Source: Acidobacteriota bacterium
GTDB taxonomy: Bacteria; Acidobacteriota; Terriglobia; Acidiferrales; UBA7541
Reading direction: 5' to 3'
Assembly: GCA_003224055.1 (NCBI GenBank)
Contig: QHYE01000046.1
Location: 1-64,000 of the forward strand
Length of the DNA stretch: 64,000 nt
The notes below the pieces were generated by a model. It was given only the letters and a program-made list of their open reading frames with translations. It did not search any database and was not told the DNA's origin. How positions within the stretch are numbered: position 1 is the first letter of the stretch; every line of letters starts with the position of its first letter. Positions 47,241-54,380 of the stretch are shown here, one piece after another. Made by a program: the position numbers and the translations under genes.

Positions 47241-47444
47241 CTATGATTTTCCCGCTGACTTCACGGACTTCCCATGCGCTTCTTGCGACCACTGGAATGC
47301 CTTATTGGCATATTCCATGGCTTGCTTGGAATGCTCGTGCCCAGTCCGGTGATCTTCTTTCCCATGGTGCGCGGCGGCAGCACGGTGCGCGTGTGCGGCG
47401 AGTTCGTGGAACTCCGCAGCTCTTTGGTGCGAGTCATTTGGCAT
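47241..47444 (-). CDS. Small His/Ala-rich helical protein
   Basis: A 67-residue protein with repeated His and Ala (AAEFHELAAHAHRAAAAHHG, HRTGHEHSKQAMEYANKAF), like the small stress-type proteins with HAAHH repeats; possibly metal binding. Starts at 47456 and 47516 are also open; 47444 has a GGATGG site nine bases upstream. It lies before Crp-like paralogue 3, and the GTTCA-N4-TGTAC half-site at 47501 is just upstream. Confidence 0.6.
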   Translation of the reverse strand: MPNDSHQRAAEFHELAAHAHRAAAAHHGKEDHRTGHEHSKQAMEYANKAFQWSQEAHGKSVKSAGKS

Positions 47445-47500
47445 AGTGCTACCCATCCCCTGCGACCGCTCCATCTTAGAATCATTCCATTTTCCAAACT

Positions 47501-47514
47501 GTTCAATACTGTAC
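47501..47514. promoter_or_regulatory. Half-site matching the Crp-like palindrome
   Basis: GTTCAATACTGTAC differs by one base from the left arm of the dyad at 46436. It sits about 57 bases before the start of the His-rich protein gene. The second arm is not conserved. Confidence 0.45.
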
Positions 47515-47534
47515 ACTCGCGCCGCGCTGCGTTT

Positions 47535-47586
47535 TTCACTCTTTCACTTTTGCACTCTTTGACTCTTGCACCCCTTCACTCTTTTT
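47535..47586. repeat. CACTCTTT-type short-unit array, copy 1
   Basis: Tandem degenerate units of about 8 bases (CACTCTTT, CACTTTTG, GACTCTTG) fill the gap between the His-rich and PilZ genes. Related arrays lie at 47998 and 49612. They are too short and lack spacers for CRISPR. Confidence 0.7.
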
Positions 47587-47662
47587 CGCCCTGCGATTTA
47601 AGGTAAATACCGGATTGACGGAATAACTCTCTAACCGATAATGCGGATGAGAAAGGTAACAA

Positions 47663-47989
47663 ATGTCCCCACCCGACGAAGTGACCGCTGGTACCAACGG
47701 AGGCATCCGGAGGGACGCGCGAACTATCTTGGCCGAGCCAGTAGAGCTTGCCGACCTTAGCCGCAGTTGGAGCGCGGAGACTACTTCAACGCATAACATC
47801 AGTTCCCATGGTGCTCGCGTGACCACCCAGCGAGTTTGGGAACCCGGAAGTTTTGTGCTGCTTAAGTCTCTCCGGGGCGACTTCTGGGCGCGGGCGAGGG
47901 TAGTCTATTGGCGGTCCTTCTTAAGCAGCAGGGCTAGCATCGGATTAGAGTTCATCGTACAGGGCGGTCATTGGCCGGCGGCCAATTAG
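47663..47989 (+). CDS. PilZ-domain protein
   Basis: A 108-residue protein. RRDAR near residue 16 and NISSHGARV match the two c-di-GMP-binding motifs of PilZ (RxxxR and D/NxSxxG), and the beta-barrel ends with SRASIGLEFIV. It probably responds to c-di-GMP. ATG 47663 has AGAAAGG upstream. Confidence 0.75.
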   Translation: MSPPDEVTAGTNGGIRRDARTILAEPVELADLSRSWSAETTSTHNISSHGARVTTQRVWEPGSFVLLKSLRGDFWARARVVYWRSFLSSRASIGLEFIVQGGHWPAAN

Positions 47990-47997
47990 CTCCGCTC

Positions 47998-48044
47998 CAT
48001 CACTCTTTGACTCTTCCACTCTTCCACTTTTGCACTCTTTCCCT
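47998..48044. repeat. CACTCTTT-type short-unit array, copy 2
   Basis: Same unit as 47535-47586, between the PilZ and HtrA genes; it shares the run CACTTTTGCACTCTTT. Confidence 0.7.
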
Positions 48045-48112
48045 CCTTGCCGTTGTACTCTAGCCTCCCACCACGCATCAATGGATTGAGGACGGTTTGG
48101 AGGAGACTAGCC

Positions 48113-49576
48113 ATGTTCGAGTCCAGCAGCCACCCCACTATAGGCCGGCGTCCAACGTTGCGCCTTGTCAGAGCCCTCTGCGGCAGCGCGTTATTTCTGC
48201 TTGTCCATTTGCCGGCAGCAGGTGCGCAATCCCGGGATCGTTCCACCGACGCACTTCGAAAGCTCAACGAATCCGTGGATGCGCTTATCAAAAAGGTTTC
48301 GCCCAGCGTGGTCCAGATTCTGGTAACGGGGTATGGACCGCTCGAAGACGCTGAGCGCGGAAACACAACTGCGGTCATCGGCAGGCAGCGGGCGATTGGC
48401 TCCGGATTTGTGATCGATCCCAGTGGGTACATTGTCACGAACGCGCACGTGGTGAAGGGTGCGCAGCGAGTCCAGGTGGTGCTGCCGCCGGCGAACGCCG
48501 ATGGGTCGCTGGATGCCGCGCTGTCAACTCGAACGATACTCATGCCGGCGCGTATTGTTGGAGTGTCCAGCGAGATCGATCTCGCGCTGATCAAAGTTGA
48601 TGCGGATAACCTTCCGGCGCTGGCGCTTGCAACATACCGGAAACTGGGCCAGGGGGAGATCGTTTTTGCCTTTGGGAGTCCGGGAGGATTGCGCAATACG
48701 GTCACCATGGGGGTGGTTTCGGCCGTGGCACGCCAGACGGAACCGGATTCGCCAATGATCTACATCCAGACGGATGCCCCGATCAATCCCGGGAACTCCG
48801 GTGGTCCGCTTGTGAATGCGGATGGAGAAGTCGTGGGAGTGAATACATTTATTCTGTCGCAATCGGGTGGAAACGAAGGCCTGGGATTCGCGATCCCCAG
48901 CAATGTGGTGAACATCGCTTTTCGCCAATTGCGGAAGTTCGGTCACTTGCACCGCGCTGAAATTGGAATCGGAATCCAAACGATCACGCCAAGCATGGCG
49001 GCGGCCCTGCGCCTCCCGCGGACGTACGGGGTGGTCGTCTCCGACGTTCTGCCGGGCAGCCCAGCCGAAGCGGCAGGCGTTCACATCGGAGACGTTCTGG
49101 CAGGCGTCGATGGAAAGGCAGCGGACAGTCTGCCGTTGGTGGCATTTCATTTCTATTTGCTGGAGACCGGAGACAAAGTCCGCCTCGACATCTTGCGCGG
49201 AAATGACCGGCTGGTTTTCAATGTCCCTGTGATGGAACCGCCGCGCGATATGGACCAGATCACCGGGCTGGCCGACACAGAGAAAAATCTCGTGCCGGCG
49301 CTCGGGATTCTTGGGCTGGAGATTGACAAGAGGATCGCCTCGGTGATTGCAGAATTGCGCGATCCGTTTGGGATTATCGTTGCCGCTCGCTCCGCGGGCG
49401 CTGGTGTGGAAGTGCCGTTGAACGCCGGAGACGTGATTCGCACGCTGAATGGCCAGCCCATGACTACCCTGGAGCGTCTGCGTAGTGCGCTCAAGGCTCT
49501 GCCGCCAGGAGCGCCGGTCGCTCTGCAGATCCAGCGCGACCAAAAGCTCTTGTTTATTTCCTTCACCCTCGACTAG
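48113..49576 (+). CDS. HtrA/DegP-type periplasmic serine protease
   Basis: A 487-residue exported protein. A signal peptide ends near LPAAGAQ. Catalytic triad: His in VTNAHVV, Asp in SEIDLALIK, Ser in INPGNSGGPL. Two PDZ domains follow (about 285-375 with GVVVSDVLPGSPAEAAGV, and about 390-485). The start at 48113 is set by GGAGGAG; the open frame before it runs into the repeat array. It handles misfolded envelope proteins. Confidence 0.92.
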   Translation: MFESSSHPTIGRRPTLRLVRALCGSALFLLVHLPAAGAQSRDRSTDALRKLNESVDALIKKVSPSVVQILVTGYGPLEDAERGNTTAVIGRQRAIGSGFVIDPSGYIVTNAHVVKGAQRVQVVLPPANADGSLDAALSTRTILMPARIVGVSSEIDLALIKVDADNLPALALATYRKLGQGEIVFAFGSPGGLRNTVTMGVVSAVARQTEPDSPMIYIQTDAPINPGNSGGPLVNADGEVVGVNTFILSQSGGNEGLGFAIPSNVVNIAFRQLRKFGHLHRAEIGIGIQTITPSMAAALRLPRTYGVVVSDVLPGSPAEAAGVHIGDVLAGVDGKAADSLPLVAFHFYLLETGDKVRLDILRGNDRLVFNVPVMEPPRDMDQITGLADTEKNLVPALGILGLEIDKRIASVIAELRDPFGIIVAARSAGAGVEVPLNAGDVIRTLNGQPMTTLERLRSALKALPPGAPVALQIQRDQKLLFISFTLD

Positions 49577-49611
49577 TCGTAAGACTCTTTTGGAGCAGGA
49601 AACCGAAAGCC

Positions 49612-49660
49612 TCTCACCTTTGCACTCTTTCACTCTTTGACTCTTTCACTTTTGCACCTC
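49612..49660. repeat. CACTCTTT-type short-unit array, copy 3
   Basis: Third array of the same unit, directly downstream of the HtrA gene, sharing TTGCACTCTTT and TTTCACTTTTGCAC with the others. Confidence 0.7.
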
Positions 49661-49680
49661 TCCTTGATTCTCACTCCGCT

Positions 49681-49747
49681 CTGCCGCAAGCGCCGTAGGC
49701 GCGGCAGACGTTAGCCCAGCGCGCCTGCCCTGAGCGGAGTCGAAGGG
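49681..49747. repeat. Two adjacent intergenic palindromic elements
   Basis: CTGCC and then GCGCC pair with GGCGC and GGCAG at 49681-49707 (hairpin with a 3-base loop). Next to it CCCTGAGCGG and AGTCGAAGGG (49728-49747) form a second, imperfect palindrome of a type seen scattered in many bacterial genomes. No gene covers them. Confidence 0.55.
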
Positions 49748-49770
49748 TAAGCATTGGGTCCGTGTGCTGC

Positions 49771-49998
49771 CTAGCCCAAGTCCATCTCGGAGATCGTGGC
49801 TCCGGCGCGTGCTAATGTTTCCAGGACCAGCCGCCTCTTCTCTGCAACGGCTGTATCCGGACTCGATAGCCGTGACATCTGCTCTTCTGTCAGATTGGCC
49901 ATAAGGGCATCGAGTGTGTTTCGCATCCTTACAAAAGAATCCCGCGCTGTATCTAGAGGATGGTGCGGTGGCTCATCCGGGTGGGTAGGATTAAGCAA
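49771..49998 (-). CDS. Hypothetical small protein
   Basis: A 75-residue protein, largely helical and charged (DSFVRMRNTLDALMANLTEEQ), without a known domain. It is divergent from the ORF at 50006. Confidence 0.45.
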   Translation of the reverse strand: MLNPTHPDEPPHHPLDTARDSFVRMRNTLDALMANLTEEQMSRLSSPDTAVAEKRRLVLETLARAGATISEMDLG

Positions 49999-50005
49999 TG
50001 CCCTA

Positions 50006-50263
50006 ATGCTTTACGAACAGTGGGAAGAGACACATCGGAAAGTTCCTACAAAAGGCAGTTTTGCCATTGACCCACATTCAGGATCCCTGATTGTGAGCCG
50101 CAATTGCCCTGAGGTTGAAGAGAATGTCTACCTGTCGCACGTCATTCAGGGCAGGTGGAAGAATGAGTCGGCACGGATAGTCACTGCAAATCGGCTGTAT
50201 GCTTGGAGTGATGTGTCAGATAAAGCTGCATATATACTGTCGGCTATCGCGCTCCCTAGCTGA
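50006..50263 (+). CDS. Hypothetical protein, weakly supported
   Basis: An 85-residue frame (MLYEQWEETHRKVPTKGSF) of lower GC than its neighbours, without recognised motifs. The frame is open further upstream, but that part is antisense to 49771-49998. GTAGGATTAAG precedes ATG 50006. It could be transferred DNA or a chance ORF. Confidence 0.3.
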   Translation: MLYEQWEETHRKVPTKGSFAIDPHSGSLIVSRNCPEVEENVYLSHVIQGRWKNESARIVTANRLYAWSDVSDKAAYILSAIALPS

Positions 50264-50669
50264 ACACGCTGCTCCCGGTGGCATTGCCACCCAACAGTTC
50301 CAAAGCTTTTTCAAATCCCACCTCTCCCGCAAGCCCTTCCCATTGCCCCACGTACGCCCCACTGTGTCCCAAATACGACATTCATTCGAATCACTAAGTC
50401 GTTAGTAGTTGACATTCGGTATATTCCGTGCTACCCTGTCGTATGAACTCGGCCTTACAATCTGGTTCCCTCCCTAACGGTTCACCAGCCACTGGTCACG
50501 GGCCGCTAACTCCTGTATTTGCCACTCATACGAAAACAACCGGGGTGTATACCAACTCTTCCCAAAATGGAACGCGCCGGCTCCGCCGGAAAGGAACTCC
50601 CTGGCTCTACCTTCTGTATTCTGCCTTCTGCCTTCCGCTTTCAACCTCCCCCCTTGCTACAATCTTTCC
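50264..50669. other. Intergenic region with a consensus-like promoter
   Basis: TTGACA (50409-50414), a 17-base spacer and TACCCT (50432-50437) form a good promoter on the plus strand. An ATG at 50443 lies just after, but the frame it opens has no coding character. A pyrimidine-rich repeat (TCTGCCTTCTGCC, about 50615-50640) fills the end, and TACAAT at 50658-50663 serves the next gene. Confidence 0.55.
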
Positions 50670-51698
50670 GTGTCTTCATCCGCTTCCGCCACGCATCGCG
50701 AACTCCTCGCCTCCGCCTCCGATTCCGGCGCGCGTCTCGACCGCTTCATCGCCTCCCATTGCCCCGAGCTCAGCCGCACTCGCGTCCAGGAATTGATCGT
50801 GTCCGGCCTCGTCCAAATCAATGGCCACGCCGCGAAGAAAGGCTCGCTGCATCTTCACGGCGGCGAAAAAATCACTCTCGAAATCATCGAGCGCCCGCCC
50901 ATCCGCGCCGAAGCCGAATCGATCCCCCTCGAGGTCCTCTACGAAGACGAAGACGTCATCGCCATCAACAAACCCTCTGGCATGACCGTGCATGCCGGCG
51001 CCGGCGCAATCTCCGGCACGCTCGTCAACGCACTCCTCGGCCGCGGCCAGTCTCTTTCGCAGTCCGCCGATCCACTGCGTCCCGGCATCGTGCATCGCCT
51101 GGACAAGGAAACTTCCGGCGTGATTCTCGTCGCCAAAAACGACGCCGCCCACGCCAAACTCGGCGAGGCTTTCCGCCAGCGCAAAGTGAAAAAAATCTAC
51201 ATCGCACTCGTGCAGGGCCAGCTCAAGGAAAAAACCGGCCGCATCGAGCTGGCCATCGGCCGCGACCCCATCCATCGCACGCGCATGGCGGTGGAGCGCA
51301 AGGCCTGGCACGGTGCCGCCATGACCAATCCCCGCGCTGCACGCACCGATTGGCGTTCCCTCGCCACCATCGCCACTGCCACGCTCGTCGAAGTCCAACT
51401 CCACACCGGCCGCACGCATCAGATTCGTGTGCACTTCTCCGCGCTCAAACATCCCGTCGTCGGCGACACGCTCTACGGTGCCGCCAGCCAATTGCGTGTC
51501 GAGAAAACGGAGCTAGCCCCGCTCGGCCGCAATTTTCTCCACGCCGCAAAACTCGGCTTTGCGCAGCCCCGCACCGGCGAATGGATCGACGTGCGAGCCC
51601 CGTTCCCCAGGGAGCTTCACGATTTCTTGAAAAAACTTTCTGCCGCCTCCGGCGAGCCGCCAACCCGAATTGACGCTGCGCTTGCGGGATACCTATAA
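50670..51698 (+). CDS. RluD/RluA-family pseudouridine synthase
   Basis: A 342-residue enzyme. An N-terminal S4 RNA-binding domain (about 18-75; LDRFIASHCPELSRTRVQEL) precedes the catalytic domain with HRLDKETSGVILVAKN (catalytic Asp) and GRTHQIRVHFSAL. It probably modifies 23S rRNA. The start is GTG 50670, six bases after TACAAT, with no ribosome site, so the mRNA is probably leaderless. Its TAA stop (51696-51698) lies within the -10 box of the next gene. Confidence 0.92.
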   Translation: MSSSASATHRELLASASDSGARLDRFIASHCPELSRTRVQELIVSGLVQINGHAAKKGSLHLHGGEKITLEIIERPPIRAEAESIPLEVLYEDEDVIAINKPSGMTVHAGAGAISGTLVNALLGRGQSLSQSADPLRPGIVHRLDKETSGVILVAKNDAAHAKLGEAFRQRKVKKIYIALVQGQLKEKTGRIELAIGRDPIHRTRMAVERKAWHGAAMTNPRAARTDWRSLATIATATLVEVQLHTGRTHQIRVHFSALKHPVVGDTLYGAASQLRVEKTELAPLGRNFLHAAKLGFAQPRTGEWIDVRAPFPRELHDFLKKLSAASGEPPTRIDAALAGYL

Positions 51699-51699
51699 T
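51670..51699 (+). promoter_or_regulatory. Consensus promoter for the VWFA gene, overlapping the end of rluD
   Basis: TTGACG (51670-51675), an 18-base spacer and TATAAT (51694-51699). The rluD stop codon is embedded in the -10 box. Transcription would start at about 51706, next to ATG 51708. Confidence 0.75.
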
Positions 51700-51707
51700 C
51701 AATGCAC

Positions 51708-52805
51708 ATGCGACGCTTACTCACTTCGATTTTTCTGACCGTGATCTTGCTGTTGGCTCCGCTCATGGACCGTGCTCGGCAAGCCCCGGCCGCTCCCAAG
51801 CCGCAATCCACTCCTCCGGCACAGTCCCCGGCCCCGAGTCAGGAACCTGCCCAGCAAAGCGGTCAAAAGATCGGCGTCCGCGTCAACCTCGTCGACGTCC
51901 TCTTCACTGTTCTTGACCGCCGCAACAAGCTCGTCCCTGCGTTGGAAAAAACCGACTTCAAAATTTTCGATGACAAGTTTCCCCAGGAAATCCGTTATTT
52001 CAGCAAGCAGTCCGATCTCCCCCTCCGCATCGGCATCTTGCTGGACACTTCCAACAGCATTCGCGATCGCATCAAGTTCGAGCAGGACGCCTCCATCAAT
52101 TTTCTTTTCACCGTCCTCCGCCGCAACAAAGACGAAGCTTTCGCCATGACCTTTGACGACGAGCCGCAAATCATCCAGCCCTTCACCGGCGATGCGGGAG
52201 CGCTTCGCGACCAGATCACCAAAACGCGCGCCGGCGGCGGCACTGCGATTTACGACGCCATCTACGAAGCCTGCGTCAAGGAATTGAGCCACCCGCCACG
52301 GCCTCCCGGCGACCAGCCCGACGTGGTCCGCCGCGTCATGGTTCTAATCAGCGACGGCGAGGATAATCTCTCAAACCACACGCGTACCGAAGCCATCGAA
52401 ATGGCCCAGCGCACCAGCGTCGTCATCTACACCATCAGCACCAGCATCCAGTGGATTTCCCTGACGCAGAATAATGAACCGGCCAAGTCCGGCGACCGCA
52501 AGTATCACCTGACCGATGGCGACAAGATTCTTCAGGAACTCGCGGAAGAAACCGGCGGCCGCTCCTTTTATCCCTATCACGTGGATGATCTGGATCAATC
52601 GTTCCAGGACATCGGCGACGAGCTGCGCAATCAGTATTCGATCGCCTATCTTCCGAACAATTACGTTCTCGACGGCCGCTACCACAAGATCCGCATCGAA
52701 GTCCCAGAACATAAGGGCTACCAGGTGCGCGCCCGCCGCGGCTACTTCGCCAGCGCCAACGCAAACACGCCGGCCGCAACCAGTCCCTCCGGCGGCGTCA
52801 AGTAA
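51708..52805 (+). CDS. Exported VWFA-related protein (Acidobacteria type)
   Basis: A 365-residue protein with a signal peptide (LTSIFLTVILLLAPL) and Pro/Gln-rich linker. The von Willebrand factor A domain carries the MIDAS start ILLDTSNSIRDR, the Thr in GGGTAIYDAIY and the Asp in LISDGEDN. The end (SQYSIAY-like NQYSIAYLPN, YHKIRIEV, VRARRGYF) matches the VWFA-related family known mainly from Acidobacteria. ATG 51708 fits the promoter better than ATG 51702. Its partner and role are unknown. Confidence 0.88.
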   Translation: MRRLLTSIFLTVILLLAPLMDRARQAPAAPKPQSTPPAQSPAPSQEPAQQSGQKIGVRVNLVDVLFTVLDRRNKLVPALEKTDFKIFDDKFPQEIRYFSKQSDLPLRIGILLDTSNSIRDRIKFEQDASINFLFTVLRRNKDEAFAMTFDDEPQIIQPFTGDAGALRDQITKTRAGGGTAIYDAIYEACVKELSHPPRPPGDQPDVVRRVMVLISDGEDNLSNHTRTEAIEMAQRTSVVIYTISTSIQWISLTQNNEPAKSGDRKYHLTDGDKILQELAEETGGRSFYPYHVDDLDQSFQDIGDELRNQYSIAYLPNNYVLDGRYHKIRIEVPEHKGYQVRARRGYFASANANTPAATSPSGGVK

Positions 52806-52884
52806 TTTGTGCTTTGATTTTTCTTGACCGGTTTGGTTCGCAAGCCGAAAGCTTACACTCGGTGAACGGCGGGCGAGGGCAGGG

Positions 52885-53709
52885 CTAGTAGAAGACTTCC
52901 TTTTCGCCTTTTTCGGCGATGAGGGTTTGGAACGTGGCGACGATTTTATCGCGGCGGGCCATCACGCTTTTCACCTCATCCTTGTTCAGATAGTTTTTGG
53001 TTTTTTCCGCCACTTCTTCGGCTTTGAGGGCTTTCAGTTTTTCGAAGAGCTGGCGGTCGCATTTCACCAGGTTTTTTGGGACGCGCAGGTCCTTGTTCGT
53101 GCGGAAGGCGCGGCTGAAGTCGACGCGCCAGACAGTCCAATCTTCGCCAATTTGAACGTTGGTGAGGTTGGGATCGGTATCGTAGACCAACTCGTCGAAA
53201 ACGCGGATGCGGTACATCTGACTGTTCCACTTATCGGGATCGGGAGGCTCGAGCTTTTTCTGTGCGCGTTCGGCTTCGTCCATTTTTGCTGGGAGCCACC
53301 AACTGAGCGAACCGGTTTTGCCCTCCCATTTGCGTTCGACATAGACCGGCAGCATGTCGTCGAGGCCCAGGAGTTCGGCCAGCCGGTAGGCCGCGATGTT
53401 GTACTTGTAGGAGTCGACGAAATTGAGTTCGACCTTCCCGTTCGCGAACTTCATCTCGGTCTTGTGCTCGTCGATCGTTTGGAAAGAAGCGTCGTGGGTG
53501 ATAGTGCCGTTGCTGAGGGTGAGTAGCGGGGGATGCGTGACGCCTTTGCTCGAGGGCTTGCTCTTGATGACCTGGGCAGTCTGAAGAAACTGCTTGATCT
53601 GCTCTTTGGTCAGCGGAGTGTCGTCGGCCGCATGGAGAGACAACGGAAAAATAAAGCAAGCTAGAACAACGAAGAGAAGTCTCGCCAAAGGCCTCGGCAA
53701 TTCCTGCAC
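52885..53709 (-). CDS. Exported atypical-kinase-like protein (paralogue A)
   Basis: A 274-residue protein with a signal peptide (RLLFVVLACFIFPLSLHAADD). The order GVTHPPLLTLSNGT, then FDELVYDTDPNLTNV (171-185), then WRVDFSRAF (195-202) resembles atypical kinases of the HipA/PI3K/FAM20 kind, where a D-x-x-N catalytic loop (here Asp179, Asn181, Asn184) is followed by a metal-binding Asp (here Asp197). At the place where those kinases usually have an ATP-binding Lys (FK) this protein has Gln (DASFQ, Gln76). The start GTG 53709 has GGAGGA seven bases upstream. It is similar throughout to 59501-60322. The kinase fold is inferred from motif order alone. Confidence 0.7.
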   Translation of the reverse strand: MQELPRPLARLLFVVLACFIFPLSLHAADDTPLTKEQIKQFLQTAQVIKSKPSSKGVTHPPLLTLSNGTITHDASFQTIDEHKTEMKFANGKVELNFVDSYKYNIAAYRLAELLGLDDMLPVYVERKWEGKTGSLSWWLPAKMDEAERAQKKLEPPDPDKWNSQMYRIRVFDELVYDTDPNLTNVQIGEDWTVWRVDFSRAFRTNKDLRVPKNLVKCDRQLFEKLKALKAEEVAEKTKNYLNKDEVKSVMARRDKIVATFQTLIAEKGEKEVFY

Positions 53710-53906
53710 GGGATGTCCTCCGGAAATTGCCTCAAACTGTACTCCCCGGCCACGCGGGGAGACAACACCAATCGCTGCGTGGAAGTTATCGTTTTGCGAT
53801 AGATTCTTCTTTACACTTCCCCTTCGCCGCATTATCCTCTCCCCGCGTGTTCCTTCCCTTTGTGGGGCGGTCGAGACCCAGGCGTTATTCCAACATGGAG
53901 GATGCA

Positions 53907-54275
53907 ATGAAGGTTTTCCCAACTTTACTTTCGCTAGCACTTGCAGGAGCGTTATTTGCTGCCATGCCTGCGGGCGCCAATCAGGCCGCGGCCGAAGATA
54001 AAAAAGCACCGGCTGCGAAAAAAGAGACGAAATGGCAAGGCCACGTCGTCAGAATTAATAAAGACGAGTCGCAGATGGACATCCGCGACGCCAAAACCAC
54101 CATGGCCGGGCATTTGAAGAAGGTCGCCTATGACAGCTCGACGGAATGGACGAAGCTTGGAAAGCCCGGGAAACAAGACGACGTCAAGGAAGAATCGTTT
54201 GTGATTGTTCTGGGCCAGGTAGACGATAAGGGCGTGCTGCACGCGAAGCGCATAGACCTTCGGCTGCCGCGATAA
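53907..54275 (+). CDS. Small exported protein A (possible OB/DUF5666-like fold)
   Basis: A 122-residue protein with a signal peptide (SLALAGALFAAMPAGANQ). The rest alternates beta strands: WQGHVVRINKDESQMDIRD, VAYDSSTEWTKLG, VIVLGQVDDKGVLHAKRIDL. The same order (WEGKVQR, YDSSTKWVSQ, YVICKGTAEKAGEIHATLI) occurs in 58926-59291. It is next to kinase-like paralogue A but on the opposite strand. GGAGG eight bases before ATG 53907 sets the start. Confidence 0.7.
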   Translation: MKVFPTLLSLALAGALFAAMPAGANQAAAEDKKAPAAKKETKWQGHVVRINKDESQMDIRDAKTTMAGHLKKVAYDSSTEWTKLGKPGKQDDVKEESFVIVLGQVDDKGVLHAKRIDLRLPR

Positions 54276-54380
54276 CTTTTTCGAGATGTGATGCGCGGGT
54301 TCCAGCCGCGGCGCATATGCGTTAGCCTTCCGCGCGCATCGGCGGCGGAGCGTGACAGATTTGCTCGAGGCCGCGAAGGG

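Noticed and set aside
47535-49660. CRISPR-like array
   Set aside because: The repeat units are about 8 bases, degenerate and contiguous, without spacers; no cas genes are present.
50519-51673. A 384-codon plus-strand open frame overlapping the RluD-type gene
   Set aside because: It is extremely Arg/Pro/His-rich, has no domain and is a shifted-frame shadow of a well-supported enzyme.
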